Under the pieces are notes generated by a model. It did not search any database. It was not told the DNA's origin and saw nothing but the letters and a program-made list of their open reading frames with translations. A DNA stretch of 22,370 nucleotides from DATBLZ01 sp036555065. Lineage in GTDB: Bacteria; Pseudomonadota; Gammaproteobacteria; Steroidobacterales; Rariloculaceae. Of the stretch, positions 6,436 to 14,631 are shown in pieces. Made by a program: the position numbers and the translations under genes. Position 1 is the first letter of the stretch; every line of letters begins with the position of its first letter. Where the stretch lies: NCBI GenBank assembly GCA_036555065.1, contig DATBLZ010000042.1, positions 1 to 22,370 on the forward strand, in the 5' to 3' direction.

Positions 6436-7395
6436 ATGAACGACGTGTTAAAGGACACGCTCGATTGGGCCTGGGCAATGCTGCTCGCAGCGGGCCGGCA
6501 TGCGCGCGCGGCGTCGCCGGCCGCGGGCCATTTCACGCTCGGCGGCGACGGGGAACTGGCCGCCATCGGCGCAGAGACGCCCGCTGCCGTGCTCGAGCTT
6601 CGTCGCGACGGCGTTTGGATTCCCGCGCGACCTCTGCCCGGCGAGATGGGGGCGTTGCTCGACCTCTACTTGCCGATGTGCGGCAGGGCGCCGCTCACGG
6701 TCGCGCACCTGGGACAGAGCATCGACGGCTACGTCGCGACTCGGAGCGGCGATTCGAGCTACGTCAACGGCCCCGAGAACATCCGGCATTTGCACCGCAT
6801 GCGCGCGCTGGCCGACGCCGTCATCGTCGGCGCCGGCACGATCGCGGCCGACAATCCGCGCCTGACGACACGTCTCGTGCCGGGCACGAATCCCGTGCGC
6901 GTGATTCTCGATCCGCGCTTGCGGCTTTCTGCGAACTGCCGTGTGCTTACGGATGGCGAGGCCGAGACCCTTCTCGTTTGCAGCGCCGACGTAGCAAGGG
7001 AGCGTTTTGGTGGGAGCGGATTTAGCCGCGAAAGCCGCGGCGCAGAAATCATCGGCGTACCTTCAGGCGGCGTGAGTCTCGATCTACGCGCGCTTCTCGA
7101 GACGTTGCACGCGCGCGGCCTCAAACGAATCTTTGTCGAAGGCGGGGGCACGACCGTGTCGCGGTTTCTCGAAGCAGGTCTCCTCGATCGGCTGCAAATC
7201 GCCGTTGCGCCACTGGTCATGGGCAGCGGCAGGCCGGGTTTGCAGCTGCCGCCGAGCGAGCGCATCGCCGAGTGCTTGCGGCCGGCACATCGGATTTTCG
7301 TGATGGGCGGCGACGTCTTGTTCGACTGCGACTTACGCGCGCGCGCGCCCGCCGGCGATCGCGCTGCCGGCGCACCGCTTGCGCGTGTCTACTGA
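6436..7395 (+). CDS. RibD C-terminal (dihydrofolate reductase-like) domain protein, no deaminase domain
   Basis: The RibD C-terminal fold is an NADPH-dependent reductase acting on ribosylamino-pyrimidines. It spans about residues 90-300 of the 319. Features are VAHLGQSIDGYVAT, ADAVIVGAGTIAADNPRLTT, VILDPRLRL, and the nucleotide-binding IFVEGGGTTVSRFLEAGLLD. The N-terminal ~90 residues are not a cytidine deaminase-type domain: the zinc HAE and PCxxxGxTPPC motifs are missing. They are of unrecognised type (DTLDWAWAMLLAAGRHARAA). Around residues 192-204 the stretch GGSGFSRESRG is encoded by a REP-like element in frame. Without it the text would read ...VARERF-AEIIGVP..., as expected for the family. 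The gene is divergent from ribA and overlaps the TetR gene tail by 7 bp (convergent). It probably partners the adjacent GTP cyclohydrolase II. Confidence 0.82.
   Translation: MNDVLKDTLDWAWAMLLAAGRHARAASPAAGHFTLGGDGELAAIGAETPAAVLELRRDGVWIPARPLPGEMGALLDLYLPMCGRAPLTVAHLGQSIDGYVATRSGDSSYVNGPENIRHLHRMRALADAVIVGAGTIAADNPRLTTRLVPGTNPVRVILDPRLRLSANCRVLTDGEAETLLVCSADVARERFGGSGFSRESRGAEIIGVPSGGVSLDLRALLETLHARGLKRIFVEGGGTTVSRFLEAGLLDRLQIAVAPLVMGSGRPGLQLPPSERIAECLRPAHRIFVMGGDVLFDCDLRARAPAGDRAAGAPLARVY
7010..7043 (+). repeat. REP-like element inside a coding sequence
   Basis: GGGAGCGGATTTAGCCGCGA at 7012-7031, preceded by GT, matches the repeat core seen at 1390-1411 and 4343-4364. It is followed by the palindrome CCGCGAAAGCCGCGG. 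It lies in frame within the RibD-C-like gene and encodes GGSGFSRESRG. The position falls between two predicted core strands, so the insertion probably lies in a surface loop. Confidence 0.75.
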
Positions 7396-8057
7396 AGCGG
7401 CGTGTTCGGCGTAACGCCGGCGACGCCGACGAGGCTGTCGTAGTTCGAGACGAGCCGAAACGCGCGGGCCAGATTTCTAACGAACAGGTCTTGGCCGATG
7501 AAGATCGGACCGGGCCTGTTCAGAATCGCATTGTTGATCGTGCCGAGCGCGAGCTGGAACGCGAAGCTCACGTTCGTGCGCTCTGCCTTTGTCAACGTGC
7601 GTTTGGCGCGCTGGTTCATGCGCTCGATGAGCATGTCGGCGAACTCGCGGCCGTGCTGCCGGATCGGCTCCCAGAACTTCGGGTCGCGAATGCTGCGCAC
7701 AAGCGCTGCGCGCCAGAATCGCCGCCTCTTCCAGTAATAGGTAACGAGCTCCTCGATGAGCGCGTCGACGAGTGTATCGTCAGGCGCCGTGGCGACTAGG
7801 TGATCGCGCGCGCGGGTCCGATGCTCGAGATGATGGGCGATCATCGCATCGAAAAACTCGTCCTTGCTGTGGAAGCGGGCGTAAAAAGCTCCGACCGAGT
7901 AGCCCGCGGCTTTCGCTAGCTCCGCAATCGAGATCGACTCGAGCTCGTTGTGCTCGAGTAACTTGAACCCGGTCTCGATGAGCGCGTCGTAAGTCTTGCG
8001 GCCGCGCGGTTGTTTGATCCTTCCGACCGGCGAAATCGTGTCTGCGGCTCTTGCCAT
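7389..8057 (-). CDS. TetR-family transcriptional regulator
   Basis: This is a cytoplasmic DNA-binding repressor type. The 222-residue protein has an N-terminal helix-turn-helix at about 20-68: RGRKTYDALIETGFKLLEH, then SISIAELAKAAGYSVGAFYA and RFHSKDEFFDAMI, a canonical TetR signature. The C-terminal ligand domain (about 75-222) is helical with no recognisable ligand motif. The ATG at 8055-8057 gives a short basic leader before the HTH, as usual. The gene is divergent from a TonB-dependent receptor. The 136-bp gap contains a good sigma70-type promoter for the receptor with a 14-bp palindrome across its -10, making the receptor the likely target. Its 3' end overlaps the convergent RibD-C-like gene by 7 bp. 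Confidence 0.9.
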   Translation of the reverse strand: MARAADTISPVGRIKQPRGRKTYDALIETGFKLLEHNELESISIAELAKAAGYSVGAFYARFHSKDEFFDAMIAHHLEHRTRARDHLVATAPDDTLVDALIEELVTYYWKRRRFWRAALVRSIRDPKFWEPIRQHGREFADMLIERMNQRAKRTLTKAERTNVSFAFQLALGTINNAILNRPGPIFIGQDLFVRNLARAFRLVSNYDSLVGVAGVTPNTPLQ

Positions 8058-8107
8058 GTCGCGAACTCTACCGCGCCTGAGGCGCTGTTCTTGCGGCGGA
8101 TTATAGC

Positions 8108-8135
8108 TTGACGGGAAACTAAGAATCTGTATTCT
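8108..8135 (+). promoter_or_regulatory. Sigma70-type promoter of the TonB-dependent receptor gene
   Basis: TTGACG at 8108-8113 and TATTCT at 8130-8135 are separated by 16 bp, a good match to the -35 and -10 consensus. This would start transcription near 8142 and leave a leader of about 50 nt before the ATG at 8194, which is preceded by AAGGGGG. Confidence 0.6.
8122..8135. promoter_or_regulatory. Candidate TetR-type operator palindrome
   Basis: AGAAT-CTGT-ATTCT is a perfect inverted repeat with a 4-bp centre that coincides with the -10 box of the receptor promoter. Slightly offset arms GAAAC (8115-8119) and GTTTC (8136-8140) extend the symmetry imperfectly. A repressor bound here would block RNA polymerase. 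Assignment to the adjacent TetR protein is inference. Confidence 0.5.
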
Positions 8136-8193
8136 GTTTCAGTAGTAGCCGACTAACAACAAAGAACTCAGTGAGACCTTGAAGGGGGCAACC

Positions 8194-11100
8194 ATGAGCA
8201 AAGTGACCAAACCGCTTCGGTTCAGTGCGCGCGCGGAGCACACGGCATTCACACGTTCGCGCATGGCAACGGCGGTCATGCTGGCGTTGGCTGCGTCCGG
8301 CGCGGCGGTTGCCCAGGAGAGCGACGAGATAACGGTCACGGGCACACGCATCCAGCGATCGGGCATGACGACGCCGACGCCGGTGACGTCGGTCAGCTCG
8401 GTCGAGCTCGAGGCGATGGCGCCGGGAACCCTCGCCGAGGCCATGGCGCAGATCCCCCAGTTCTACGGCAGCACGACGACGGCAAACACGGCCGGGTTCT
8501 TTACGACACCTGGGGCCGGTAACCTCAATCTGCGCGCCCTTTCGGCCAACGGGCAAAAGCGAACGCTGACGCTGCTCGATGGGCGGCGGGTCGTTTCCTC
8601 GACGATTTACGGCGGACCCGACATCAACTTGTTTCCCGAGAGCATGATCGCGCGTGTCGAGGCCGTGACCGGAGGAGCCTCGGCGGCCTACGGCACCGAT
8701 GCCGTGTCCGGCGTCGTGAACTTCATTCTCGATACCGACTTCGACGGCTTCCGCGCGAACTATCAGACGGGGCAGACCGACATCGGCGACAACACGAACC
8801 ACGAGCTATCCGTATCCGGCGGGTTCGGCATCGGCGAGCGCACGCACATGCTGATCTCGGGCGAGGCTTACGAGCAAGACGGCGTATACACCTACCAAGA
8901 CCGCGACTGGTACCAGGCCTGGGGGCGCGTGCGCAACACTGCGGCTGGCGCGGGCACGAGCCTCGCCAATCCGCAGGATCTGATTCTGCCGAACGTCGTA
9001 TCGACCAACGCCTCGTATGACGGCGTCGTGCTGCCGAACGCGACGGGCACGTTCGGGCGATACGTCTTCAACCCCGATGGAACCTACTCGCCGTTCACGC
9101 TCGGCAGCGTGAGCGCGCCCGCCTTCGGCATGCATTCGATCACGAACGGCGGCAGCGGCACCGACAACAACTCGGACAAGCCGAACGTGCAGAACGACTC
9201 CGCGCGCAAGAATCTTTTCGTGTATGTCGATCACGATATCGGCGACAACATGAAGGTTTACACCCAGCTCATGTACGGCGAGGCCGAATTCACGGGCGCC
9301 AACGCGGGTGGATTGTTCCATGGCGGCACGAATCAGCCGATGACGATTTTTCGCGACAACGCGTTCTTGCCGGCAGGGCTCGGCGCGGCGATGGATGCCG
9401 CCGGTGTCACGTCGTTCAGCTTCGGTCGGATCGGTCATAGCTCCGATATCGCCGGAGAGGCCTATACGAAGCAAGACACCGAGATGGGGTCGCTGACGGT
9501 CGGTTTCGATGCCGAGATAAGCTCCGACGGCTTCTTCAACGGCTGGAGCCTCGAGGGTTACGCGCAGTATGGCGAAACCCAGGTGCTCGCGAGCCAAATC
9601 GGCGGAATTCGCCTCGATCGCATCTTTCTCGCCCTCGATGCCGTGCGCTCGAATCCTGCGGATCCCAATAGCCCGATCGTCTGCAACGTGACGCGAGTCA
9701 ATCCGAGCACGGCTCCCGGCTGCGTGCCGTTGAACCTCTTCGGGCGTGGGCGCGCGTCGCCGGCGGCCATCGACTGGGTCACGGGCTTCGACCCGGGTAT
9801 ACCGGTCACGACGGTTCCATATCTGCCCGGCTATCCGCCCGAGACGTACAGCTACATCTCCGGACCCGACAAGGTGCGGGACATCACGATCGAACAGCCC
9901 GTGTTCGAGGTCTCGACGAGCGGCGACATCGCCGAGGGTTGGGCAGGTCCGATCTGGATGGCGTTCGGCGGCGCGTGGCGCAAGGAGAGCCTCGACCAGA
10001 AAGTACAGGCGGCGCAAGGGAACCCCGCGGCGGATCCATTCGTGTTCCCCGTGGCCAACAACAATCCGGCACTCGGCATTCGCGGTGTCCCGACCGGCGC
10101 TTGGAACAACTCCGTCGAGTTCCAGTTCTCCAAGGTGCCATTCGCGCGCGGCGAGTTCGACGTCGCCGAGATATTCAGCGAAATACTGATCCCGCTCGTG
10201 GCCGACCGCGTGGGCTTCAACGGTGCCATACGCCGCGCGGACTACCAAGGCAGCGGCGGGTTCACATCGTACAAGCTCGGGCTCGACGCCAATCTGACTC
10301 AAACCCTGCGGCTGCGCGGCACGCACTCGCACGACGTCCGGGCCGCCACGCTCGGCGAGCGGTTCGATCGGACCGGCGCTGCCGGATCGATCATGGATAG
10401 GGGAATCACTCCGACGCCGCCGGCGTATCCGATCACGCTAGTTCAAGGCGGTAACCCGAACGTCAAGCCAGAGCAAGCCGACACGACGACGGTAGGGTTT
10501 GTCTACGGGCCGGAGTCCGTGTCGGGGCTCGATGTCTCGATCGACTGGTACGACGTGAAGCTCGCCGGCGCCATCGAATCGTACACGGCGCAGCAAATCG
10601 TCGATCTCTGCTACATCTCGGGCGATCAAGATCAATGTCAGTACATCCAGCGCGATCCCGTCAGCGGCTTGATCCAGTTCGTCAACCAGACGTATCAGAA
10701 CGTCAGTCAGGCCGAGGTCGGCGGCGTGGACTTGGAAGTCGTTTACGGTCGACAAGTCGGTGACGGGCGGCTCACGCTGCGCTACTTGAGCACCTTCCTG
10801 CGCGACAATTCCACGACCGGCTCCACGGGCGTTCGTACCGACCGTGCCGGCGAGACCGGGTTCTTCTCGCTGCCCGAGTGGAAGCACACGCTGAGCGCGA
10901 TGTATGGGAACGGGCCTTTGGATCTGTTCGTGCAAGGAAGATACATCGACTCGGGCCTCCTGTCCGCGACGAACAACGTGCCCAATGCCACGACGGGCGT
11001 TGTGCTCTACAACGTCGCGGACAACACCGTCGATTCGGCGTTTTACGTCGATACGCGGATCTCCTGGACGTTCACTACCCGCAACGGCGAGATCGAGGTC

Positions 11101-11247
11101 TTCGGCAACATCAACAACGTGCTCGACGAGGATCCTCCCATCGCCGCGACGTGGGACGCGTTCGGGGCCGGCGCCAACCAGAGGAATTCGGCGTTGTTCG
11201 ACTTGCTCGGACGCCGGTATATGATCGGCCTCAACTTCGCGTTGTAG
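8194..11247 (+). CDS. TonB-dependent outer-membrane receptor
   Basis: This is an outer-membrane beta-barrel importer energised by TonB. The 1017-residue precursor starts at the ATG with AAGGGGG 6-12 nt upstream; a TTG 15 bp earlier is inside the ribosome binding region. The signal peptide has a basic N-region, a hydrophobic core (MATAVMLALAASGAAVAQ) and cleavage after AVAQ. The mature start ESDEITVTGTRIQRSG carries a TonB-box-like segment and leads into the plug domain, including LNLRALSANGQKRTLTLLDG, VEAVTGGASAAYGTDAVSGV and VNFILD. The rest is barrel with typical C-terminal strands (VFGNINNVLDEDPP, GRRYMIGLNFAL). The final residue is Leu rather than the usual aromatic. The family (ITVTGTRI, GRRVV, SAAYGTDAVSG) is abundant in Xanthomonadales- and sphingomonad-type bacteria. 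The substrate is unknown; divergent TetR control suggests a specific organic ligand rather than iron. Confidence 0.93.
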   Translation: MSKVTKPLRFSARAEHTAFTRSRMATAVMLALAASGAAVAQESDEITVTGTRIQRSGMTTPTPVTSVSSVELEAMAPGTLAEAMAQIPQFYGSTTTANTAGFFTTPGAGNLNLRALSANGQKRTLTLLDGRRVVSSTIYGGPDINLFPESMIARVEAVTGGASAAYGTDAVSGVVNFILDTDFDGFRANYQTGQTDIGDNTNHELSVSGGFGIGERTHMLISGEAYEQDGVYTYQDRDWYQAWGRVRNTAAGAGTSLANPQDLILPNVVSTNASYDGVVLPNATGTFGRYVFNPDGTYSPFTLGSVSAPAFGMHSITNGGSGTDNNSDKPNVQNDSARKNLFVYVDHDIGDNMKVYTQLMYGEAEFTGANAGGLFHGGTNQPMTIFRDNAFLPAGLGAAMDAAGVTSFSFGRIGHSSDIAGEAYTKQDTEMGSLTVGFDAEISSDGFFNGWSLEGYAQYGETQVLASQIGGIRLDRIFLALDAVRSNPADPNSPIVCNVTRVNPSTAPGCVPLNLFGRGRASPAAIDWVTGFDPGIPVTTVPYLPGYPPETYSYISGPDKVRDITIEQPVFEVSTSGDIAEGWAGPIWMAFGGAWRKESLDQKVQAAQGNPAADPFVFPVANNNPALGIRGVPTGAWNNSVEFQFSKVPFARGEFDVAEIFSEILIPLVADRVGFNGAIRRADYQGSGGFTSYKLGLDANLTQTLRLRGTHSHDVRAATLGERFDRTGAAGSIMDRGITPTPPAYPITLVQGGNPNVKPEQADTTTVGFVYGPESVSGLDVSIDWYDVKLAGAIESYTAQQIVDLCYISGDQDQCQYIQRDPVSGLIQFVNQTYQNVSQAEVGGVDLEVVYGRQVGDGRLTLRYLSTFLRDNSTTGSTGVRTDRAGETGFFSLPEWKHTLSAMYGNGPLDLFVQGRYIDSGLLSATNNVPNATTGVVLYNVADNTVDSAFYVDTRISWTFTTRNGEIEVFGNINNVLDEDPPIAATWDAFGAGANQRNSALFDLLGRRYMIGLNFAL

Positions 11248-11260
11248 CGTTCCGGGGCGC

Positions 11261-12118
11261 CTAACGGCTCGGTCGGCCCGCGACATCGGCGTGGCCGACG
11301 CTCATTCGGCATTGGCCGGCGTCGATGCGCCGGCGATGACGTGCGTGCCAAGGTTCCAGCGCGTGTCGTGAATCGGGGTCGATCTCGAGCGCCGCATCGA
11401 GCCAACCGTCGATGAGCTCGCCTTGAAGACGCTGCTCGTCGTGTCCCAGGCGCCAATCGCTTGCTGCTGTCTCGACCACGTAGCCACGCTTGGCGAATGC
11501 GGGCTTCGCCGCCGCCGCCGCTTCGGGTCCGAGCGCCGGGCCGAAGCCTTTGTCTTTGCGTTGATGTCGATTGAAAAGCGCGCGTGCGATCTCGTCGTCG
11601 GGCTCGGCCGGCTCGAGCGTCATGCGCCCGTCGTAAGTTAATGCGAAGAGCACTTCTGCGTTCGCCGCGCGGCAAGCGTCGGCGAGCGCCTCGAGCCAGT
11701 GCGGAGAAACCAGATCGAGCAACGCCGATGCCGTCACGAGACAGCCGCGCGACAGCGGGAGCGCCGCGAGGTTGCGCGCGATGTCGAGCTCTTGCGTGCG
11801 GACCGCGGCGCTGAACGAGGCGGCTGTAATCAAGATACGGTTCGTGTCCGTCTCGACTCGCGCGTCGAGCGTTGCGGCCCATTCGCGAAGCTGCGCGCGC
11901 GCGCCGCTGAGCAATCCCCCATCCGAGTCCACGAGCAGCCACTCTTGGTTGCCGCCGAGCCGCGGTGCCAGGTAACGCAGGTTCGCGCCCGTGCCGGCCC
12001 CGAGGTCGACGATCGCGCCGCTCCCGCGAATCACCTCGACCAAAGCGGCCGAGCGCGCACGCGCATCGGCCGGTTCCCTGAGCGCAAGCCAAGCGGCCGA
12101 GAACGCTTGCACGTTCAA
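11261..12118 (-). CDS. Class I SAM-dependent methyltransferase
   Basis: This is a cytoplasmic methyltransferase of unknown substrate. The SAM-binding motif I is IVDLGAGTGANLRYL (about residues 36-50), followed by LLVDSDGGLL as the acidic motif II region. The start is taken as TTG at 12116-12118, which overlaps the glycosyltransferase stop (TTGA) and gives LNVQAFSAAWLALREPADAR. A GTG two codons later is an alternative; longer readings would run deep into the upstream gene. Length is about 285 residues. It is the last gene of a four-gene minus-strand operon with MDR dehydrogenase, PTPS-like protein and glycosyltransferase, and it ends 13 bp from the convergent receptor gene. It could methylate the small molecule or glycoconjugate built by its neighbours (inference). 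Confidence 0.8.
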   Translation of the reverse strand: MNVQAFSAAWLALREPADARARSAALVEVIRGSGAIVDLGAGTGANLRYLAPRLGGNQEWLLVDSDGGLLSGARAQLREWAATLDARVETDTNRILITAASFSAAVRTQELDIARNLAALPLSRGCLVTASALLDLVSPHWLEALADACRAANAEVLFALTYDGRMTLEPAEPDDEIARALFNRHQRKDKGFGPALGPEAAAAAKPAFAKRGYVVETAASDWRLGHDEQRLQGELIDGWLDAALEIDPDSRHALEPWHARHRRRIDAGQCRMSVGHADVAGRPSR

Positions 12119-13158
12119 GGCTCGAGGAGCGCGTTCGCGAAGCGCTCGCTCGCGACTTGCCACGTGGGGAGCGTGGTGCGGTGGTGTGCCGCGCCCTCTG
12201 TAAGGCACGCGCGCTTGGCATCGTCGTCGAGGAGTTCCGCGAGCGCAGCGGCGAGCGCGGCGACATCACCCGGCGGCACGAGTCGGCTCGCGGCGGCCGG
12301 AACCGTGCTCGCGATGGCGCCGCCGCTCGTCGCGACGATGGGAATACCGCGCGCGAGCGCTTCGGCGAACGCCATTCCGTAACCTTCGAGGTAAGAAGCG
12401 AGCACGAAGATATCGGCGCGTGCATACAGCTCGCCGAGCTTCTCGGGCGCGAGCTCGCCCAAGAATGTAACGCGGTCGCGCAGACCCAGCCGCTCGATCT
12501 GCGCACGCAAGCTCGCGACGAGCTCCGGGTCCCGGGTAAGGCTGCCCGCGCAGGTCAAATGCCATGGCCGGCCCTTGAGCTTGCCGAGCGCGTCGAAGAG
12601 CACCGCATGGCCCTTTCTTTTGGTCAGCGACGCGACGCACAGGAGCTCGAGCGGCGCGCCGGGATGAGGGCGATGCAGCGGCGCCGGGTCCGTGCCGGGC
12701 TCGACGACGGAGATGCGCACTGCACCGACGCCGAACGTCTCGAGCACGCGTTTCGTCCATGCGCTCGTAACGATGACTCGATGGACGCGCGCGAGCGCAG
12801 CGCTTTCAGCCGCTTCGAGCTGCGCTGCGCGCTCGCGCGTGAGCCCGGTTTCATAGGCGAGCGGATGATGAATCAGTGCCACCAGCCGTAGGCGCGTGAT
12901 GTGCGGCGGCAGAATGTCTTTGAGGCCCGCGAGCGCGAGACCGTCGATGACGACCGTAGCGCCGCCAGGCAAGCCCGCGAAGACAGCGGCTGCGACGGCC
13001 AGCGCTTCGTGCGTGGGCTCGGGGAAACTTGCATGCAGCGAGTGCACGCGCGCGACCCAACCAAGCTCGGTGAGCCCCGCGAGGATACGGCGATCGTAAA
13101 TGTAGCCGCCCGTTATCGTGTCGATGTCACCGGGTACGACGAGATCGACAGCGTGCAT
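12115..13158 (-). CDS. GT4-type glycosyltransferase
   Basis: This is a GT-B fold retaining glycosyltransferase using a nucleotide-sugar donor. The 347-residue protein starts MHAVDLVVPGDIDTITGGYI, where the glycine-rich acceptor-side loop is visible. ELLCVASLTKRKGHAVLFDA is the GT4 interdomain segment. EGYGMAFAEALARGIPIVAT carries the E-x7-E donor motif near residue 270, with PPGDVAALAAAL after it. The ATG at 13156-13158 is 10 bp past the PTPS-like gene stop; an upstream continuation of the frame reads only shadow sequence. The stop overlaps the methyltransferase start by 4 bp, so the two are probably translationally coupled. The acceptor is unknown; its place between a pterin-synthase homologue and a methyltransferase hints at a small-molecule or lipid acceptor. 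Confidence 0.87.
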   Translation of the reverse strand: MHAVDLVVPGDIDTITGGYIYDRRILAGLTELGWVARVHSLHASFPEPTHEALAVAAAVFAGLPGGATVVIDGLALAGLKDILPPHITRLRLVALIHHPLAYETGLTRERAAQLEAAESAALARVHRVIVTSAWTKRVLETFGVGAVRISVVEPGTDPAPLHRPHPGAPLELLCVASLTKRKGHAVLFDALGKLKGRPWHLTCAGSLTRDPELVASLRAQIERLGLRDRVTFLGELAPEKLGELYARADIFVLASYLEGYGMAFAEALARGIPIVATSGGAIASTVPAAASRLVPPGDVAALAAALAELLDDDAKRACLTEGAAHHRTTLPTWQVASERFANALLEP

Positions 13159-13168
13159 CGAGCGACTG

Positions 13169-13579
13169 CTAAAGGGCGCCGTCGAGCTCGCTCTCGTACG
13201 CGGCCCACGCGACATGCGACTCGTGGAGAACGACGCGCATCGAATGCAGCGTCCGCGCTTCCGGACCGAGCGCGCCGTGCGCGATTTCCTTGCGTAGGCG
13301 CTCGAAGATCGATTGCGCGAGGTACTCGGTCGTCGTGTTCCGTCCGGCGAATTGCTTGACCTCATCGAGATTCCGGTAATTGAGCTCGCCGAGAACCTTC
13401 TTGAGCGTCGCCGCAGCGAGGCCGATGTCGGCCACGATGCCGTTCGCGTCGAGCTCTGCTTTCTTGAGCTCGACGTCGACGACATAGGTCGCACCGTGCA
13501 CGCGCTGCGCCGGGCCGAAGACCTCGCCGCGGAAGCTGTGGGCGATCATGAAATGGTCGCGGACGCAGATGCTGAACAT
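13169..13579 (-). CDS. 6-pyruvoyl-tetrahydropterin synthase / QueD-family protein with altered active site
   Basis: Family members act on dihydroneopterin triphosphate (PTPS, or QueD in queuosine synthesis) using a zinc held by three histidines. The 136-residue product has the fold signature: DHFMIAHSF (H14), RVHGATYVVDVEL (H28), GIVADIGLAAATLKKVL, LNYRNLDEV, GRNTTTEYLAQSIFERL (E85) and a late VVLHESHVAWAAYE (H119, E120). Two usually fixed positions differ. The HGH zinc pair is HGA (A30), and the catalytic Cys four residues before the first His is Ala (A24). H9 could supply the missing ligand. The protein therefore belongs to a divergent subfamily and need not catalyse the PTPS or QueD reaction. 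It lies 12 bp after the MDR dehydrogenase and 10 bp before the glycosyltransferase, in one operon. Confidence 0.85.
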   Translation of the reverse strand: MFSICVRDHFMIAHSFRGEVFGPAQRVHGATYVVDVELKKAELDANGIVADIGLAAATLKKVLGELNYRNLDEVKQFAGRNTTTEYLAQSIFERLRKEIAHGALGPEARTLHSMRVVLHESHVAWAAYESELDGAL

Positions 13580-13591
13580 CGGCTTTCGCCC

Positions 13592-14605
13592 TCAGTCGAA
13601 ACGAATTCGGTGGCAGAGCGCTGCCCCTGGCGCTGCCGCAAGCCGCGCCATGATATCCGGAAGGTCGTCGAACGAGCTTTCGCCCGTGACGAGCGCATCG
13701 AGCGCAGGCTCCGCGAGGAGCTTGAGCACGAGCGCCATGCGCCGCGCGACGTTCCAGCGGCTCTGCTGTGCGGGTGGTATCCCGCCCACTTGCGAGGACA
13801 CGAGCTTGAGCCTCCGGCTATGAAATTCGGCCCCGAGCGGCACGCCGACGTCGCCCGCGCCGTGCCAGCTGAGCTCGACTACGCGCGCTTCGTAACCGGC
13901 GAGCGCGAGCGCAGTCGCGAGCCCGGCACTCGTGCCGCTCGCGTGCACGACGACGTCGGCCGATCCCGTTGCGGCGCTCGGCACGCGAAACGCCACACCG
14001 AGCGCACGGGCGGCAGCCTCTTTGTCGGGATTCACGTCGATAAGCTCGACATCGCACCCGGCGATGCGTTGCGCAAGCCACGCTACGAGGCAGCCGACGG
14101 TGCCCGCGCCGACGACCGCGATGCGATCGCCGACGCTCGGGCGCGCGTCCCAGAGCCCGTTGACGGCGGTCTCGAGATTCGCGGCGAGCACGGCGCGTGG
14201 CGGCGGCACGTCGTCGGGCAGCGCGTGGATCGCCGCGGCGGGCACGACATAGCGCGTCTGATGAGGGAACAAGCAGAAGACAGGCCTTCCGACCAAGGCG
14301 CGCGGTCCTTGCTCGACGCGGCCGACGTTCGCATAGCCGTATTTGACCGGAGCGGGGAAATCGCCGACTTGAAACGGCGCCCGCATGCGTGCGTGCTCGG
14401 AGGCCGGAACGCGATTCGAGTAAACGAGCGCCTCCGTGCCGCGGCTGATGCCCGTGTAAAGAGTGCGAATCAGCACCTCCGCGGCGCCGGGCGCGGCCAG
14501 GCGCTCGCCGCGGATCTCGGCGCGCCGCGGGCCGGTGATCCAGAATGCGCGCGCTTCGAGGTCGAGCTTCGTCACGGAAGAAGTCTGGACGAGGAATGCA
14601 CGCAA
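13592..14605 (-). CDS. Medium-chain (MDR) alcohol dehydrogenase-like oxidoreductase
   Basis: This is an NAD(P)-dependent oxidoreductase of the zinc alcohol dehydrogenase superfamily. The 337 residues show the GroES-like part (about 16-150) and a Rossmann domain with the dinucleotide motif VVGAGTVGCLVAWLAQ near 163. In place of the catalytic-zinc GxCxSD segment it reads GISRGTEALVYSNRVP (52-67), and no structural-zinc cysteine cluster is visible. It may therefore act without zinc, like the BchC-like subgroup that also has SRGTE (recalled family knowledge). The start could be the ATG at 14605 or the GTG at 14575 (VTKLDLEARAFWITGP), which fits the family N-terminus better. It is the first gene of the minus-strand operon and is divergent from the CDP-alcohol transferase fusion across 26 bp. 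Confidence 0.85.
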   Translation of the reverse strand: MRAFLVQTSSVTKLDLEARAFWITGPRRAEIRGERLAAPGAAEVLIRTLYTGISRGTEALVYSNRVPASEHARMRAPFQVGDFPAPVKYGYANVGRVEQGPRALVGRPVFCLFPHQTRYVVPAAAIHALPDDVPPPRAVLAANLETAVNGLWDARPSVGDRIAVVGAGTVGCLVAWLAQRIAGCDVELIDVNPDKEAAARALGVAFRVPSAATGSADVVVHASGTSAGLATALALAGYEARVVELSWHGAGDVGVPLGAEFHSRRLKLVSSQVGGIPPAQQSRWNVARRMALVLKLLAEPALDALVTGESSFDDLPDIMARLAAAPGAALCHRIRFD

Positions 14606-14631
14606 CTCAATAATACGCGTCGGGAGTAGCT

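Noticed and set aside
8806..10332. 508-codon open frame on the minus strand opposite the TonB-dependent receptor
   Set aside because: It is Arg/Ala/Val/Glu-rich with no recognisable domain and lies wholly under a well-supported receptor gene. Long antisense frames are expected in GC-rich coding DNA.
13313..14629. 438-codon plus-strand frame opposite the MDR dehydrogenase and PTPS-like genes
   Set aside because: Arg/Asp/Glu/Ala-rich shadow of real minus-strand genes with family motifs and operon spacing.
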